A DNA stretch of 13,986 nt from an uncultured Clostridia bacterium (lineage in GTDB: Bacteria > Bacillota > Clostridia > UBA1381). The notes under the pieces are model-generated. The model had not been told where the DNA came from and did no database searches. It saw nothing but the letters and a program-made list of their open reading frames with translations. Positions 13,620 through 13,986 of the stretch are shown here, piece by piece. A program made the translations under genes and the position numbers. The stretch is taken from positions 1 to 13,986 of the forward strand of contig CALXSW010000138.1 of assembly GCA_944391255.1 (NCBI GenBank), read 5' to 3'. The stretch's first letter is position 1. Each line of letters opens with the position of its first letter.

Positions 13620-13986
13620 TCAGTCATTATCAGGTGTAACACTCACAGTGTATATATCGTGAAACATAGTCAGAAGAGTCTGATAATCATCTCCGTCACC
13701 GTTTTTGATTTCATAAATAGGTACTGCTATATCATGCGAATAAGTATATCCTGATATTACCATGACTGGAACATCAATTGCTTTGTTCAGCATCATTGCG
13801 GCATGAGATCTTGTAACATTGTCGGTGTTGATGAAATGCAGTCCTTCTGTTATACCTAAATTGTTGGCATACATCATATATCCATTGGGATAAGCCCCTA
13901 CCTGTTCAGCGCATATTGAGTAGCCTGTTATGTCAACAAGTATTTTCGCAAGCTCTGAATAGGTTATTTCATTCTCTGGGCGAAAT
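13620..13986 (-). CDS. SLH-domain protein, 5' part beyond the window
   Basis: C-terminal part of a second SLH protein; the frame stays open to the right edge, so the gene begins outside the window. The visible 121 residues start in SLH2 (FRPENEITYSELAKILVDITGY), continue through SLH3 (DNVTRSHAAMM) and end with the same tail as the downstream gene: PIYEIKN, then YQTLLTMFHDIYTV, ending TPDND. It is identical to the neighbour at about half of positions along the whole visible length, marking a tandem duplication that is not recent. The Met-Met at 13872-13877 is internal, not a start. The 73-nt gap to the next gene shows no convincing terminator or promoter, so the pair may be co-transcribed. Confidence 0.92.
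   Translation of the reverse strand, partial: FRPENEITYSELAKILVDITGYSICAEQVGAYPNGYMMYANNLGITEGLHFINTDNVTRSHAAMMLNKAIDVPVMVISGYTYSHDIAVPIYEIKNGDGDDYQTLLTMFHDIYTVSVTPDND

Noticed and set aside
13620..13877. An 85-residue protein starting at the Met-Met near 13877
   Set aside because: The frame is open to the window edge and the upstream residues are SLH2/SLH3 sequence matching the neighbouring paralog, so this is an internal Met.

Overview
The window looks like an ordinary chromosomal stretch from a low-to-moderate GC Firmicute, most likely in class Clostridia. The evidence is strong AGGAGG-type ribosome binding sites, sigma-A promoters with TATAAT-like -10 boxes, T-rich intrinsic terminators, TTG starts, a MutS2 with an Smr domain, a YesU/DUF1961 protein, a DUF1015 protein and tandem S-layer-homology (SLH) proteins. 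SLH proteins together with DUF1961 would fit a gut, plant-polysaccharide-associated clostridium, but that is inference. I see no tRNA, rRNA, CRISPR array, insertion sequence or prophage gene.

Layout. At 1-237 there is a non-coding region with a minus-strand promoter facing off the left edge and a plus-strand promoter for a membrane family-2 glycosyltransferase (238-1491). A bidirectional terminator separates it from a minus-strand block: an isochorismatase-family hydrolase (1540-2106) and argG (2185-3405). A back-to-back promoter built on a perfect 25-bp palindrome, with three ArgR-like boxes beside it, divides argG from ruvC (3590-4093, plus). Two further minus-strand genes, gdhA (4249-5592) and glmS (5830-7656), each have their own promoter and a related 3' hairpin. 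From 7774 a plus-strand operon carries DUF1961, mutS2, a YbaK-type tRNA deacylase and DUF1015. It ends in a hairpin shared with the convergent SLH gene (12770-13546), behind which lies a second, truncated SLH paralog (13620 to the right edge).

Function. argG, gdhA and glmS all sit on glutamate, glutamine or aspartate nitrogen flow: ammonia to glutamate, glutamine to glucosamine-6-phosphate, and aspartate plus citrulline to argininosuccinate. They are separate transcription units. The plus-strand operon mixes translation and DNA quality control (MutS2, YbaK-like) with two poorly characterised proteins. The SLH pair are secreted wall-anchored proteins made of little more than SLH repeats and a short shared tail.

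I found no convincing undescribed system. The most informative non-coding element is the argG/ruvC control region. The most unusual coding feature is the SLH-only tandem pair.
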